Below are positions 17,679 to 25,917 of a stretch of 64,000 nt of DNA, piece after piece. The position numbers were made by a program, and so were the translations under genes. Where the stretch lies: contig NZ_JACDXX010000010.1 of the NCBI RefSeq assembly GCF_020539525.1, positions 121,135 through 185,134 of the forward strand, written 5' to 3'. Position 1 is the stretch's first letter, and each line of letters begins with the position of its first letter. Under the pieces are notes generated by a model. It saw nothing but the letters and a program-made list of their open reading frames with translations. It had not been told where the DNA came from and made no database searches. The stretch comes from Pseudogemmobacter faecipullorum. GTDB taxonomy: Bacteria > Pseudomonadota > Alphaproteobacteria > Rhodobacterales > Rhodobacteraceae.

Positions 17679-18463
17679 ATACGCTTCCCCCGACCCGCTC
17701 TGTCACCGCTCTGGCCCTGCTGGTTCTCGCTTTCCTGCAGATCCCGGTTCTGGTGGTCATTCTCGCCTCTTTCAGCGAGACGAGCTATCTGACCATCCCG
17801 CCCCAGGGGGTCACGCTGAAATGGTATGAGGCCGTCCTTTCGGATCCGACCTATCTGCGCGCGCTCAAAAACAGTCTGATCCTGGCCTGTGCCTCGACGG
17901 GGCTGTCGCTGCTGCTCGGGGTGGCTGCGGCCTATGCCCTGTTCCGCCGCGTGCTGCCGGGCTCCGAGGCGATCACTTCGCTGCTGATCTCACCCCTGGT
18001 GGTGCCCTCGGTCGTCGTGGGGGTCGCCATGCTGCAATATTTTACCCTGACCGGGTTTCGCGGCAGCTTCCTCGTGCTGATCATCGCCCATGTTGTCATC
18101 ACCGTGCCCTATATCCTGCGCTCGGTCCTGGCGAGCCTGTCGGGGCTTGATCTTTCGGTCGAGGAGGCCGCGCGCTGCCTTGGGGCGAATGGCCTGACCA
18201 CCTTCCGGCTGGTCACGCTGCCGCTTATCAAACCGGGGCTGGTTGCAGGCGCGCTCTTTGCCTTTGTGACCTCGATGGAAAACGTGCCGGTGACGATTTT
18301 CCTCGCTTCGGCGAAGCAGACCACGCTGCCGATCCTGATCTTCAGCTCGGTTGAAATGGGGGTGAACCCTTCGGTCGCAGCTATTTCCACCCTTCTCATC
18401 GTGGCAACCGCGCTGGTGCTTCTTGTGGCAGAGCGCTGGACCGGCTTTCACAAATTCGCCTGA
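17675..18463 (+). CDS. ABC transporter permease, PotC-like
   Basis: A 262-residue inner-membrane protein with six hydrophobic segments. The stretch ILASFSETSYLTIPPQGVTLKWY is the PotC/PotI-type first loop and EEAARCLGANGLTTFRLVTLPL is the coupling motif. The start at ATG 17675 overlaps the PotB-like stop as ATGA; an in-frame ATG at 17660 is possible. Partner of the PotB-like subunit in the channel. Confidence 0.92.
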   Translation: MNTLPPTRSVTALALLVLAFLQIPVLVVILASFSETSYLTIPPQGVTLKWYEAVLSDPTYLRALKNSLILACASTGLSLLLGVAAAYALFRRVLPGSEAITSLLISPLVVPSVVVGVAMLQYFTLTGFRGSFLVLIIAHVVITVPYILRSVLASLSGLDLSVEEAARCLGANGLTTFRLVTLPLIKPGLVAGALFAFVTSMENVPVTIFLASAKQTTLPILIFSSVEMGVNPSVAAISTLLIVATALVLLVAERWTGFHKFA

Positions 18464-18472
18464 GGACGACAG

Positions 18473-19294
18473 ATGCATCTTACCAGCCGGGGCTTTCCGC
18501 TTTTCCTGACCTTCGATCTTGATGCTGAGACCATGTGGACCGGCCGCGATCCCGATTATGCCCGGCGGCCGGTCATGATGTCCCAGGGCGCATATGGCTG
18601 GAAGGTCGGCACGGACCGGATCCTGAAACTGCTCGCTCACTATGAGGCCAGGACCACCTTCTTCGTGCCGGGGCTGGTCGTCGAACAGCGCCCCGCGCTG
18701 ATGGAGCGTATCCTGGAGGCCGGGCATGAGATTGCGCATCACAGCTATTCGCACCGCTGGATTCTGACGCTCAGCCATGACGAAGAGCGCGAAGAGATGG
18801 AGCGCGGCTTTGAGGCCATCCGCCGCGTCACCGGTCAGGCCCCGAAAGGCTGGCGCTCGCCGGCGGCGGAGCTGTCTGATATCTCGATGGATCTAATGCT
18901 GGAATATGGCTTTGAATATTCATCGAATTTCTTCGATGATGACTCGCCCTATCTGCATGTGGTCAAGGGCAGGCAGACCGATCTGGTGGAACTGCCGTTC
19001 CGCTGGGTGCTCGATGACGCGCCCTTCTTCCAGTATTCCATCGCTTTGCCAGGGCGCACCATGCAGGCCCCTTCCGCGGTGGCTGAGGCCTGGAACCTGG
19101 AGCTTGACGCGCTGCATGCGGAAAAGCGCATGATGATGATCGGGTTCCATCCCCAGATCATCGGCCAGCCCTCGCGGCTCTGGGCGCTTGAGCAGCTGCT
19201 GAAGCGCGCCCGTGACAAGGGAGATGTCTGGATCGGGCGCTGCGATGAGATGGTCGCGGATATGCGGCCGCGCCTGCAGGCGGCAGCGGCGTGA
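18473..19294 (+). CDS. Polysaccharide-deacetylase-fold hydrolase (PuuE / cyclic-imide-hydrolase-like)
   Basis: A 273-residue cytoplasmic protein; no signal peptide. It has the NodB-homology motifs in altered form: LTFDLDAET in place of the usual TFDD, HEIAHHSYSHRW for the His pair, and GWRSPAAELS. This version is seen in PuuE-type allantoinases, HpPgdA and bacterial cyclic imide hydrolases rather than in cell-wall deacetylases. It sits inside an import operon next to two dehydrogenases and an amidase, so hydrolysis of a small cyclic amide, ring-opened later by the amidase, is plausible. Substrate is inference; the fold is clear. Confidence 0.85.
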   Translation: MHLTSRGFPLFLTFDLDAETMWTGRDPDYARRPVMMSQGAYGWKVGTDRILKLLAHYEARTTFFVPGLVVEQRPALMERILEAGHEIAHHSYSHRWILTLSHDEEREEMERGFEAIRRVTGQAPKGWRSPAAELSDISMDLMLEYGFEYSSNFFDDDSPYLHVVKGRQTDLVELPFRWVLDDAPFFQYSIALPGRTMQAPSAVAEAWNLELDALHAEKRMMMIGFHPQIIGQPSRLWALEQLLKRARDKGDVWIGRCDEMVADMRPRLQAAAA

Positions 19295-20040
19295 GCGGCG
19301 GTTTTGCAGGGCGCCGCATCGTGGTGGCGGGCGGTGCCCAGGGCATCGGCCTTGCCAGCGTGATCCGGCTGCGGGCTGCGGGGGCAAAGGTTGCGGTCCT
19401 CGATCTGGCGGGGCCTGCGCTCGCCCTGCTGCCCGCGGATGTGACGGTCCGGGCGGCGGATATCACCGATACGGCGGCCCTTGGCCGGGCGGGCGCGGAA
19501 ATCGCTGAGGCCCTGGGGGGCGTCGACGGGCTGGTGAATTCCGCCGGAATTGATCTGGTGGCACCGCTTCAGGACATAACCGATGACGCCTGGGAGCGGA
19601 TCATCGGCGTTAATCTGACCGGGGCGATGAAGCTCGCCCGCGCCTTTGAGCCCTTTCTGCGCGCCTCCGGCCGCGCCTCGATCGTCAATCTGTCCTCGGG
19701 GGCGGGGCTTGTGCCGCTGAAACACCGCAGCGCCTATTCCGCCTCAAAAGCCGGGCTGCAGATGTTTTCAAAATCGCTGGCGATGGAGCTGGCAGAGGCG
19801 GGGATCCGGGTGAACTGCGTCTGTCCCGGCGCGGTGGAAACACCGCTTTTCCGTTCCTCTATCGGCAGCGATGAGGCAGAAGCCGTGGCCCGGCTTGAGG
19901 CCGTGCGCGCCCGCTATGCGCTTCAGCGCATCGCAGATCCGGATGAAATTGCCGCTGCCATCCTCTGGCTCCTGTCGGATGAGGCCTCCTATGTCACCGG
20001 CGTCGCGCTTGCGGTGGATGGTGGCCGGACTTTCCACTGA
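19291..20040 (+). CDS. Short-chain dehydrogenase/reductase (SDR)
   Basis: A 249-residue classical SDR. The cofactor motif is VVAGGAQGIG near residue 13, then DGLVNSAGI (NAG motif variant) and catalytic Ser plus Tyr-x-x-x-Lys in NLSSGAG and YSASKAG. The tail GVALAVDGG is typical. The acidic residue after the second strand (AVLDLAG) suggests NAD preference. It overlaps the hydrolase gene upstream by ATGA-type coupling. It probably oxidises or reduces a hydroxyl/keto group of the imported compound. Confidence 0.92.
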   Translation: MSGGFAGRRIVVAGGAQGIGLASVIRLRAAGAKVAVLDLAGPALALLPADVTVRAADITDTAALGRAGAEIAEALGGVDGLVNSAGIDLVAPLQDITDDAWERIIGVNLTGAMKLARAFEPFLRASGRASIVNLSSGAGLVPLKHRSAYSASKAGLQMFSKSLAMELAEAGIRVNCVCPGAVETPLFRSSIGSDEAEAVARLEAVRARYALQRIADPDEIAAAILWLLSDEASYVTGVALAVDGGRTFH

Positions 20041-20043
20041 AAG

Positions 20044-20793
20044 GTGCATGATTTGGCTGAGCCTCTCTCCCGTTTCGACGGTAAAACCGTATTGATTACC
20101 GGCGGCGGCGGTGGCATCGGCGCCGCCATTGCGCAGCGCCTGCACCGGGAAGGGGCCCGCGTGGCGGTGACAGACCGCGATGTCTCGGCTTTGCCGCAGG
20201 GCGAGCGCTGGTATCTGCATGAGGCGGATTTCCTCACCGAAGGTGTCCCGGAAGCATTCCACGCCGCCGTGCTCAGCGCCTTTGGTCCGGTTGATATCCT
20301 GATCAACAACCTCGGCCAGAGCGGGCGGGAACGGGCCGCACCTTTCCACCGCTCGCGAGAAGAAGTCTGGCGCTTCGTGATGGAAATTTCGCTCTTCTCG
20401 GCGATGCGGATGACGCGGCTTTGCGCCGGGGATCTGCAGGCGCGCGGCGGGCGGATCATCAATATGTCAAGCCTCGCGGCTTTTACCGGCAATCCGGGCC
20501 TTGCGGATTACGCCGCCGCCAAGATGGGGCTGGTTGGCTTCACCCGCTCGCTCGCGCGGGAAATGGCGCCCTTTGGCGTCACGGTGAATGCGCTTGCGCC
20601 AGGGGCCATCCGCACGGCAGCCCATGCCGCCATGCCAGCCGCGATCATCGAAGACATTATCGCAAAAACCCCGGTCGGCTTCGTCGGCACGCCCGAAGAC
20701 GTTGCCGCTGCCGCCGCCTTCCTGGCCAGTTCTGAGGCCCGCTATATCACCGGTCAGACCCTGCTGATCGATGGCGGAAACTGGATGCTCTGA
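20044..20793 (+). CDS. Short-chain dehydrogenase/reductase (SDR)
   Basis: A second 249-residue classical SDR. Cofactor motif LITGGGGGIG, then INNLGQSG, Ser in NMSSLAAF and YAAAKMG as the catalytic Tyr and Lys. The gene starts three bases after the previous stop. The GTG at 20044 is the first start; a TTG at 20053 with AAAGGTG ahead is an alternative. The pair of SDRs in one operon suggests two redox steps or a two-subunit-like division on related substrates. Confidence 0.9.
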   Translation: MHDLAEPLSRFDGKTVLITGGGGGIGAAIAQRLHREGARVAVTDRDVSALPQGERWYLHEADFLTEGVPEAFHAAVLSAFGPVDILINNLGQSGRERAAPFHRSREEVWRFVMEISLFSAMRMTRLCAGDLQARGGRIINMSSLAAFTGNPGLADYAAAKMGLVGFTRSLAREMAPFGVTVNALAPGAIRTAAHAAMPAAIIEDIIAKTPVGFVGTPEDVAAAAAFLASSEARYITGQTLLIDGGNWML

Positions 20794-20807
20794 GGAGAGA
20801 ACCACCC

Positions 20808-22190
20808 ATGGCTGATCTTGCCGATCTGAATGCCTGCGCGCTCGCCAATGCCATCCGCAGCAAAGAGGTCTCGCCCTGCGAGGTGACGGAAGCGGCGCTG
20901 CGTCGTATTGAGGAGAGGGCAGAGCTGAATGCCTTTGTCACCGTCGCCGCAGAGGAGGCACGCGCCGAGGCAAAAGCGGCCGAGGCGGCGGTGATGCGCG
21001 GTGAAGCGCTCGGGGCGCTGCATGGCATCCCCTATTCGGTTAAGGATCTGCTGCCAACAAAGGGCGTGCGGACGAGCATGGGCTCAAAGCTTTTTGCGGA
21101 TCATATTCCCGCCGCAGATGCCCCTTCCGTCGCCCGCGCGCGCGCGGCGGGCGGGGTGATGATCGGCAAGACCACCACGCCGGAATATGGCCATGCCCAG
21201 ACCGCCTGGTCGCCGCTGAGCGGGCTGACCCTTAATCCCATCGATCCGGGCGTGACGGCGGGCGCCTCAAGCTCTGGCTCTGCGGTGGCAGTGGCTGCAG
21301 GTATGGGGCCCTTGTCGATCGGCACCGATGGCGGCGGCTCGATCCGGATCCCTGCCGCCTGCTGTGGGGTGGTGGGGATGAAAGCCACCCTTGGCGTGAT
21401 CCCGCATCTCGGTGTGCCGGATCTTTTCGGCGCCAATTCCTATGCCGGGCCGATGGCGCGCAGCGTCGAGGATGCGGCGCTGTTCTTTGAGGTGATGCAG
21501 GGCGCTTCTGATCTGGACCCCTGGGGCCAGGCTGCGGCGCAGCTGCATCCTGATGATCTGCGTCCGCTGCAAGGGCTTCGGGTCGGCTGGCTTCCGACCG
21601 CGGGGGCAAGGATCGAGCGTGAGACGGCTGCGATCACCGCGGGAGCGGCAGCATGTCTTGAAGCTGAGGGGGCGATTGTTGAAGAGGCCGATCTGGATTT
21701 CCGCAGCTTTGAGGACACCTTCCTGACCATCCTGCGCGCCGGGCTTGCCGCCAGGGCCGAGCCTGCATTTCGTGGCCGCGAAGAGCTGGTGGCGCCCTCT
21801 CTGGTGGAAACCTCCCGCCAGGGACTGGCGCTTTCGGCAGTGGAGCTTGCTCAGGCGGCGGCCTCGCGCAGCCAGCTTTTCCAGCTGATGCAGCGCCATT
21901 TCCAGCGCTTTGATGTGCTGCTGTCGCCGGTGCTGACCGCGCCGCCGCTGCCGCTTGGCTATGACCCGATGGGTGAGATTGAGATCGACGGCAAGATTTC
22001 AGGCACCATTCGCGGTGCCTGGTATCCCTTTACCTATGCGCATAACCTGACGGGTCATCCCGCCATTGCCCTGCCCTGGGGGCAGACCACAGCCGGACTG
22101 CCGGTCGCGGTGCAGCTGACCGCTCCCTGGTATCACGACCGCCGGCTGCTGAGACTGGCGCAGTGCCTGTCCGGCCTGCGTCCCTGCTGA
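20808..22190 (+). CDS. Amidase signature family hydrolase
   Basis: A 460-residue enzyme with the Ser-cisSer-Lys triad of amidase-signature enzymes: Lys79 in SVKDLLP, cis-Ser in GASSSGSA near residues 154-156, and nucleophile Ser178 in GGGSIRIPA. The first Gly-Gly of the common GGSSGG motif is GA here. The family hydrolyses amides, including half-amides and carboxamides. It is the last gene of the Pot-type cluster and starts 14 bases after the second SDR. It is not GatA, because the gatB/gatC context is missing. A terminator lies about 250 bases downstream. Confidence 0.92.
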   Translation: MADLADLNACALANAIRSKEVSPCEVTEAALRRIEERAELNAFVTVAAEEARAEAKAAEAAVMRGEALGALHGIPYSVKDLLPTKGVRTSMGSKLFADHIPAADAPSVARARAAGGVMIGKTTTPEYGHAQTAWSPLSGLTLNPIDPGVTAGASSSGSAVAVAAGMGPLSIGTDGGGSIRIPAACCGVVGMKATLGVIPHLGVPDLFGANSYAGPMARSVEDAALFFEVMQGASDLDPWGQAAAQLHPDDLRPLQGLRVGWLPTAGARIERETAAITAGAAACLEAEGAIVEEADLDFRSFEDTFLTILRAGLAARAEPAFRGREELVAPSLVETSRQGLALSAVELAQAAASRSQLFQLMQRHFQRFDVLLSPVLTAPPLPLGYDPMGEIEIDGKISGTIRGAWYPFTYAHNLTGHPAIALPWGQTTAGLPVAVQLTAPWYHDRRLLRLAQCLSGLRPC

Positions 22191-22436
22191 AAGGCTGAGA
22201 AATCCAGTTTCGGAGGGGCCCGACCCCGGGGAGCAGAGCAGGGTTGTCAGCACGATCGGTGCAAGCTGCGCCAGTCCCGATGGCAAGCCCCTCCTGACCG
22301 ATCCGGTAACTATGTCTGAGGGCGTGGTCTCCACGGTCAATATGGCACGCCGCCCCGCAGAGGCCTGTGGCGATCAGCTGCGTCGCATCGCGCCAAAGGA
22401 GTGTAGGCCGGACTTTCACAATCTCAGCTGGTATGC
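22191..22436. other. Non-coding stretch after the amidase gene
   Basis: About 245 bases before the terminator hold no gene I can support. Short open frames exist on both strands but none has a convincing start or a recognisable motif. Confidence 0.4.
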
Positions 22437-22470
22437 AAAAGCCCGCTCTCGCGGGAGAGCGGGCTTTTTC
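22437..22470. terminator. Bidirectional rho-independent terminator
   Basis: AAAAGCCCGCTCTC (from 22437) pairs with GAGAGCGGGCTTTT (to about 22468) around a short GCGG loop, with A-runs on one side and TTTTT on the other. It lies between the amidase gene (plus) and the livM-type gene (minus), which converge, so it can stop both. Confidence 0.93.
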
Positions 22471-22499
22471 GGATCTGCAGCGCGCCCTTCAGGCCGGGG

Positions 22500-23480
22500 T
22501 CAGAGCCGCAGGCGCAGCTTTTCGGCGATTGTGCCGAGCAGGCCCTGGCGGAACAAAAGCACGCAGAGCATGAAAACGACGCCTTGCATAATGGTGACCC
22601 AGGCCCCGAAAGCGGCCAGTTCATTTTGCATCCAGATCACCAGCAGCGCCCCGATCAGCGGGCCGAAGAAGCTCGCCATACCGCCGATCATCACCATCAG
22701 CACCACCTCGCCCGACATGCCCCAATAGACATCGGTCAGACTGGCCAGCTGGAAGGAGATCGCCTTCAGCCCGCCGGCAAGACCGGCAAAGCCCGCCGCC
22801 AGCACAAAGGTCAGCCATTTATAGCGCTCGACCCGATAGCCAAGCGAGATTGTGCGCGGCTCATTATCGCGGATCGCGCGCAGGATCTGGCCGAGGGGCG
22901 AATAGGTGATGCGCCAGATCGCCAGCACCGCCAGCAGGAAGAGGATGGCGACCATGGCATAGAGGTTCAGGTCATTCTGCAGCGAAATGACACCAAATAA
23001 TGCGCCGCGCGGCACGTTCTGAATTCCGTCCTCGCCGCCGGTAAAGGGGGCCTGAAGCGAGAAGAAATAGATCATCTGCGCGAAGGCCAGGGTGACCATG
23101 GCGAAATAGATCCCGGAACGGCGTACTGACAGCGCGCCGAAGATCGCGCCGAGCAGCAGCGAGACCGCGACCGCAAAAAGCAGCGCCAGTTCCGGCGTCA
23201 GCCCCCAGACCTTTGCCGCATGGGCTGCCGCATAGGAGGAAATGCCGAAATAGGCGGCATGGCCGAAGGATAAAAGCCCCAGATTACCCAGCATCAGATT
23301 GAGCGACATGGCAAAAAGGCCAAAGCACAGCACTTTGATGACCAGTAGCGGATAGGCGATAAAGGGTCCGGCGCAGAGCAGCGCTGCCAGCAGCACAAAC
23401 AGCAGCTGATGGCTTTTCGCAATGCCGAGCGGCGTCTCTTTGCCCGGTTCAGCGGCAAATGTCATAGTCTGATGTCCCAT
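22500..23480 (-). CDS. Branched-chain-amino-acid-type ABC permease, LivM-like
   Basis: A 326-residue inner-membrane protein with about eight to ten hydrophobic segments, the NLMLGNLGLLSFGHAAYFGI motif of LivM permeases, and RAIRDNEPRTISLGY as the coupling stretch. Last gene of the first liv cluster. Members of this family carry aromatic acids, amides, urea and other ligands as well as amino acids. The cluster lies inside a CoA-thioester catabolic locus, so an organic acid is likely. Confidence 0.93.
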   Translation of the reverse strand: MGHQTMTFAAEPGKETPLGIAKSHQLLFVLLAALLCAGPFIAYPLLVIKVLCFGLFAMSLNLMLGNLGLLSFGHAAYFGISSYAAAHAAKVWGLTPELALLFAVAVSLLLGAIFGALSVRRSGIYFAMVTLAFAQMIYFFSLQAPFTGGEDGIQNVPRGALFGVISLQNDLNLYAMVAILFLLAVLAIWRITYSPLGQILRAIRDNEPRTISLGYRVERYKWLTFVLAAGFAGLAGGLKAISFQLASLTDVYWGMSGEVVLMVMIGGMASFFGPLIGALLVIWMQNELAAFGAWVTIMQGVVFMLCVLLFRQGLLGTIAEKLRLRL

Positions 23481-23481
23481 C

Positions 23482-24366
23482 TTATGCCTGCTTTCCGAAC
23501 AGCCCGGCCGGGCGCAGCAGAAGGATGACTGCCATGATGACGAAGATCACCGTGGTCGAGGCCTGGGGCCAGAATACTTTGGTCAGCCCCTCGATCAGCC
23601 CGAGCATGAAGCCGGTGAGAATAGCGCCCGAGATTGAGCCCATGCCGCCAATCACCACCACGGCAAAGACCACGATGATCAGATCGGCCCCCATCATCGG
23701 ATTGACCGACTGGATCGGTGCGGCCAGCACTCCGGCAAAAGCCGCCAGCGCCACGCCAAAGCCATAGGTCAGGGTGATCAGCATCGGCACGTTGATCCCG
23801 AAAGCCTCGGTCAGCGCCGGTTTCTCGGTCGCGGCGCGCAGCCAGGAGCCGAGCCGGGTCTTCTCGATCATCAGCCAGGTCGCGAGGCAGACCGCCACCG
23901 AAGCGACCAGCACGAAAGCGCGCGAGATCGGCAGGAACATGAAGCCAAGGTTCACCCCGCCCTGCAAAGCGGCGGGCAGCGCATAGGGAAGGCCGGTCGC
24001 GCCATATTGATTGCGAAACAGCCCGACGATGACGAGGCCCATGCCATAGGTCAGGATCATGCCGTACATATGATCGAGCTCATAGAGCCGGCGCAGGATC
24101 AGCCGCTCGACGATGCAGCCCATCAGACCAATGGCCAGCGGCATAACAATCAGCGCCACCCAGTAATTGATGGCGAAATGATCGAGCAGCAACAGCGCGC
24201 CGAAAGCCCCCATCATATAAAACGCGCCATGGGCGAAATTGACGATGTTCAGCAGGCCAAAGATGATCGCAAGGCCAAGGCTGAGGATCGCATAGAAAGC
24301 GCCATTGATCAGACCCAGCAGGATCTGGGTCGACAGCAGCTGAAGCGGTATACCGAATATGAGCAT
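23482..24366 (-). CDS. Branched-chain-amino-acid-type ABC permease, LivH-like
   Basis: A 294-residue inner-membrane protein. The opening LINGAFYAILSLGLAIIFGLLNIVNFAHGAFYM is the LivH hallmark (given here in part: LGLAIIFGLLNIVNFAHG), and VVIGGMGSISGAILTGFMLG closes the core. It lies two bases before the LivM-like gene and just after the LivF-like gene in the operon. It pairs with LivM to form the channel. Confidence 0.93.
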   Translation of the reverse strand: MLIFGIPLQLLSTQILLGLINGAFYAILSLGLAIIFGLLNIVNFAHGAFYMMGAFGALLLLDHFAINYWVALIVMPLAIGLMGCIVERLILRRLYELDHMYGMILTYGMGLVIVGLFRNQYGATGLPYALPAALQGGVNLGFMFLPISRAFVLVASVAVCLATWLMIEKTRLGSWLRAATEKPALTEAFGINVPMLITLTYGFGVALAAFAGVLAAPIQSVNPMMGADLIIVVFAVVVIGGMGSISGAILTGFMLGLIEGLTKVFWPQASTTVIFVIMAVILLLRPAGLFGKQA

Positions 24367-24374
24367 GGCTCTCC

Positions 24375-25094
24375 TCAGACCCCGAGATAAGAATTCAGTT
24401 TCGCCGTATTGGCGGCAATTTCGGCATTCGGGATCATGTCAATGACCTGGCCGTGATCCATCACGTAGTGCCGGTCCGCCACGGTCGCGGCAAAGTGGAA
24501 ATTCTGCTCGACCAGCAGCACGGTATAGCCGCGCTGTTTCAGCTGGCGGATGGTGGCGCCGATCTGCTGCACGATCACCGGGGCAAGGCCCTCGGTCGGT
24601 TCATCGAGCATGAGGAGCCGGGCGCCGGTGCGCAGGATCCGGCCGATCGCCAGCATCTGCTGCTCGCCGCCTGAAAGGCGCGTGCCCTGGCTGCGGCGGC
24701 GTTCGGCGAGGTTGGGGAAGAGCTGGTGGATCTCGGCCACGCTCATCCCGCCTTCGGCCACCTCCGGCGGCAGCATCAGGTTTTCCTCAACCGTCAGGCT
24801 GGAATAGATGCCGCGATCCTCGGGGCAAAAGGCGATGCCGGCTTTTGCAATCGCCCGCGGCGTGGCGCGGATCAGGTCGAGGCCGCGCAGACGCACCGCG
24901 CCCTGGCGGCGCTTCATCATCCCCATGATCGCTTTCATCGTGGTCGATTTTCCGGCGCCGTTGCGCCCGAGGATGGTGACGACTTCACCTTCCCGGATAT
25001 CAAAGCTGACCTTATGCAGCACATGGCTTTCACCATACCAGGCCTCAAGGTCGCGGACCTCAAGCATGGCGGGACCAGCAGGTTTCTCAGCCAT
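24375..25094 (-). CDS. ABC transporter ATP-binding protein, LivF-like
   Basis: A 239-residue ATPase. Walker A is GRNGAGKS, followed by a GIAFCPEDRGIYSSLTVEENL stretch characteristic of LivF, signature LSGGEQQ and Walker B LLMLDEPTEGLAPV. The ATG at 25094 is chosen because it precedes the first strand (LEVRDLEAWYG) at a normal distance; the open frame upstream overlaps the LivG gene too far. It overlaps the LivG stop by eight bases. Confidence 0.93.
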   Translation of the reverse strand: MAEKPAGPAMLEVRDLEAWYGESHVLHKVSFDIREGEVVTILGRNGAGKSTTMKAIMGMMKRRQGAVRLRGLDLIRATPRAIAKAGIAFCPEDRGIYSSLTVEENLMLPPEVAEGGMSVAEIHQLFPNLAERRRSQGTRLSGGEQQMLAIGRILRTGARLLMLDEPTEGLAPVIVQQIGATIRQLKQRGYTVLLVEQNFHFAATVADRHYVMDHGQVIDMIPNAEIAANTAKLNSYLGV

Positions 25095-25845
25095 TGGGCA
25101 CCCCGATATAGGCATTGATAACGCGCGGATCGCGCGAGACATCCTCGTATTTCCCCTCGGCCAGAATGGCACCGCGGGCGAGGACCGTGATCTGATCGCA
25201 AAGCGTCGAGACCACCGAGAGATTATGTTCCACCATGACCACGGTGCGCCCCTCAGCCACTTTGGCGATCAGCGCGGTGATCCGGGTCACATCCTCCTGG
25301 GTCATGCCCGCCATCGGCTCATCGAGCAGCAGCACTTTCGGATCAAGCGCCAGGGTGGTGGCAATCTCAAGCGCGCGTTTGCGGCCATAGGACAGATCGC
25401 TGGCCCGGTGCCGGGCAAAGGCGCTCATGCCCACGGCCTCAAGCAGCTCCATCGCCTCGGCTTCGAGCCGCGCAAGCACCTTTTCGCTGCGCCAGAAATC
25501 CCAGCTGTCGCCATGACGGCGGCGCTGCAGGGCGATGCGCACATTCTCAAGCGCGGTCATCGAGCCGAACACCGCCGAGATCTGGAAGCTGCGCACAAGA
25601 CCGGCGCGGGCGATATTCCCGGGCGACATCCGGGTGATATCGCGGCCCTCAAAGGTAATGGTTCCGGCGGTCGGGGTCAGAAATTTGGTCAGAAGGTTAA
25701 AGCAGGTCGATTTGCCAGCCCCGTTGGGGCCGATCAGCGCATGAATCGAATGGCGACGAATGTTCAGATTAACATTGTCGACGGCGCGAAACCCCTTGAA
25801 ATCCTTGGTCAGACCCGAGGCTTTCAGAACAAAATCATCCGGCAT
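25087..25845 (-). CDS. ABC transporter ATP-binding protein, LivG-like
   Basis: A 252-residue ATPase. Walker A is GPNGAGKS, then FNLLTKFLTPTAGTI, the LivG-specific ARAGLVRSFQISAVF, and LSYGRKRALEIA as signature, with LLLDEPMAGMTQED as Walker B. The ATG at 25845 is preferred over one at 25872. Forms the ATPase pair with the LivF-like protein. Confidence 0.92.
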   Translation of the reverse strand: MPDDFVLKASGLTKDFKGFRAVDNVNLNIRRHSIHALIGPNGAGKSTCFNLLTKFLTPTAGTITFEGRDITRMSPGNIARAGLVRSFQISAVFGSMTALENVRIALQRRRHGDSWDFWRSEKVLARLEAEAMELLEAVGMSAFARHRASDLSYGRKRALEIATTLALDPKVLLLDEPMAGMTQEDVTRITALIAKVAEGRTVVMVEHNLSVVSTLCDQITVLARGAILAEGKYEDVSRDPRVINAYIGVPNG

Positions 25846-25881
25846 TCTGTCTCTCATTTCACATTCGGGCACAGCGGGAGA

Positions 25882-25904
25882 GCGGAGCGCCCGGGGCGCT
25901 CCGC
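25882..25904 (-). other. Strong stem-loop after the binding-protein gene
   Basis: GCGGAGCGCC (25882-25891) pairs perfectly with GGCGCTCCGC (25895-25904) around a 3-base loop. It lies between the liv binding-protein gene and livG, with no T-run on the transcribed side. This fits a hairpin that protects the upstream binding-protein message and reduces the rest. Confidence 0.6.
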
Positions 25905-25917
25905 TGCCGTTTCAGCC

